Part shown: one piece after another, positions 6,558 through 7,176 of the stretch
Layout: the number at the start of each line of letters is the position of its first letter
Position numbering within the stretch: the stretch's first letter is position 1
DNA from: Clostridiaceae bacterium
GTDB lineage: Bacteria > Bacillota > Clostridia > Monoglobales > Firm-18
Assembly: GCA_012511915.1 (NCBI GenBank)
Contig: JAAZFB010000115.1
Span: 1 to 7,176 of the forward strand
Reading direction: 5' to 3'
Length of the DNA: 7,176 bases
Program-made: the position numbers and the translations under genes
Notes under the pieces: generated by a model
What the model was told of the DNA's origin: nothing
Database searches by the model: none
Seen by the model: only the letters and a program-made list of their open reading frames with translations

Positions 6558-7176
6558 CTAAATCCCGGCAATAGTTAAGCTGAAGTTTTCAAGCTTCCAA
6601 GCAACATCTTGTAAAAACCTTGCACATGGCGCACCATCTACTGCCCTATGGTCAAAGGTTATTGATAAACCCATTGCCGGATAGGTCGCTCCGTTTTTCG
6701 TCCTCTCGGTTATGCTACATACACCAAGTATCCCGGTTTGTGGCGGATTAATAACCGGGGTGAAAGATTCAACGCCAAGTGTACCCAAGTTAGTTATTGT
6801 AAAGGTGCCTCCGGTTAATAAATCCGGATTAATGGTACCCGCTTTGCATGCCGAGGTTAAATCCTTTGTCTGCACAGCTATTTCGGGCAAAGAAAGTAGA
6901 TTTGCATTATACAATGTAGGCACCATAAGACCCCTCTCGGTATCGCATGCAATCCCTATATGCGCATTGGTAAAACGTCGAATTGAATCATTATTAAAAT
7001 GCGCGTTTAAATCCTTATGAGCTATAAGCGCACGTGATACCGCATAAGTAATTATATCTTTTATAGTTATATTTGGCAGGCCAAGTTTTTCTGTATTCTC
7101 TTTAAGTTTTTTGCGAAACGCAAGTATTTCGGTTGCAGCGAATGTTGAGTGCAATGTTAACTGAGCACTATTAGCA
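6558..7176 (-). CDS. Dihydrolipoamide acyltransferase E2, catalytic domain (5' end outside window)
   Basis: The open frame runs unbroken to the window edge; 205 C-terminal residues are visible. They form the 2-oxo-acid dehydrogenase acyltransferase catalytic domain, which moves the acyl group from lipoate to CoA and builds the core of the complex. Seen in order (numbering from the window edge): FRKKLKENTEKLG, GIACDTERGLMVP (74-86), GGTFTITNLGTLGVESFTPVINPPQ (about 122-146) and the active-site motif DHRAVDGAP (175-183) with the catalytic His and Asp. A start within the window, such as TTG at 7154, is unlikely because the frame and domain continue upstream. The lipoyl domain(s) and subunit-binding domain should lie beyond 7176. 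The visible part does not distinguish acetyl-, branched-chain- or acetoin-type E2. It is the most upstream gene of the operon seen here, 24 bases before lpd. Confidence 0.95.
   Translation of the reverse strand, partial: ANSAQLTLHSTFAATEILAFRKKLKENTEKLGLPNITIKDIITYAVSRALIAHKDLNAHFNNDSIRRFTNAHIGIACDTERGLMVPTLYNANLLSLPEIAVQTKDLTSACKAGTINPDLLTGGTFTITNLGTLGVESFTPVINPPQTGILGVCSITERTKNGATYPAMGLSITFDHRAVDGAPCARFLQDVAWKLENFSLTIAGI

Noticed and set aside
7152..7154. TTG at 7154 as a true E2 start
   Set aside because: The frame continues to the window edge with residues that fit the beginning of the catalytic domain, so the gene is cut rather than short.

Overview
The window looks like chromosomal DNA from a low-GC Gram-positive bacterium, most likely a member of the Clostridia. 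The sequence is AT-rich, the starts have Bacillota-type AGGAGG-like ribosome binding sites, and NusA is the short form without the extra C-terminal acidic repeats. A nusA - ylxR - ylxQ gene order, typical of Bacillota, is also present. The lineage is inferred from gene content and protein style; no database search was possible. All seven supported genes lie on the minus strand, so transcription runs from high to low coordinates. I see no gene on the plus strand.

Region 7176 to 1735 is a four-gene 2-oxo-acid dehydrogenase operon, here called the complex operon. In transcription order it holds the C-terminal catalytic part of a dihydrolipoamide acyltransferase (E2, cut by the window edge), dihydrolipoamide dehydrogenase (E3, Lpd), one long polypeptide in which the E1 alpha and beta subunits are fused, and a lipoate-protein ligase (LplA). 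Gaps are 24 and 12 bases, then a 4-base ATGA overlap, so the genes are probably co-transcribed. E1 decarboxylates the 2-oxo acid with thiamine diphosphate, E2 carries the acyl group on lipoate and passes it to CoA, E3 reoxidises the lipoate and makes NADH, and LplA attaches the lipoate to E2. The substrate (pyruvate, branched-chain 2-oxo acids or acetoin) cannot be read from the sequence.

Region 1734 to 1510 is a 225-base intergenic stretch. It holds an imperfect inverted repeat overlapping a tandem 11-base repeat just after lplA, a good candidate sigma-A promoter, and a perfect 10-bp hairpin followed by an interrupted T tract in what would be the nusA leader.

Region 1509 to 1 is the start of the conserved nusA operon: nusA, ylxR (rnpM) and a 5' part of ylxQ, which starts at TTG and runs off the window. 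The genes overlap by 14 and 8 bases. rimP, which normally sits directly upstream of nusA, is absent from that position; the lplA end of the complex operon is found there instead.

Nothing here looks like a mobile element, CRISPR array or a wholly new system. The most notable points are the fused E1 with a lengthened thiamine-diphosphate loop, the lipoate-ligase coupling, the missing rimP, and the possible NusA-controlled attenuator in the nusA leader.
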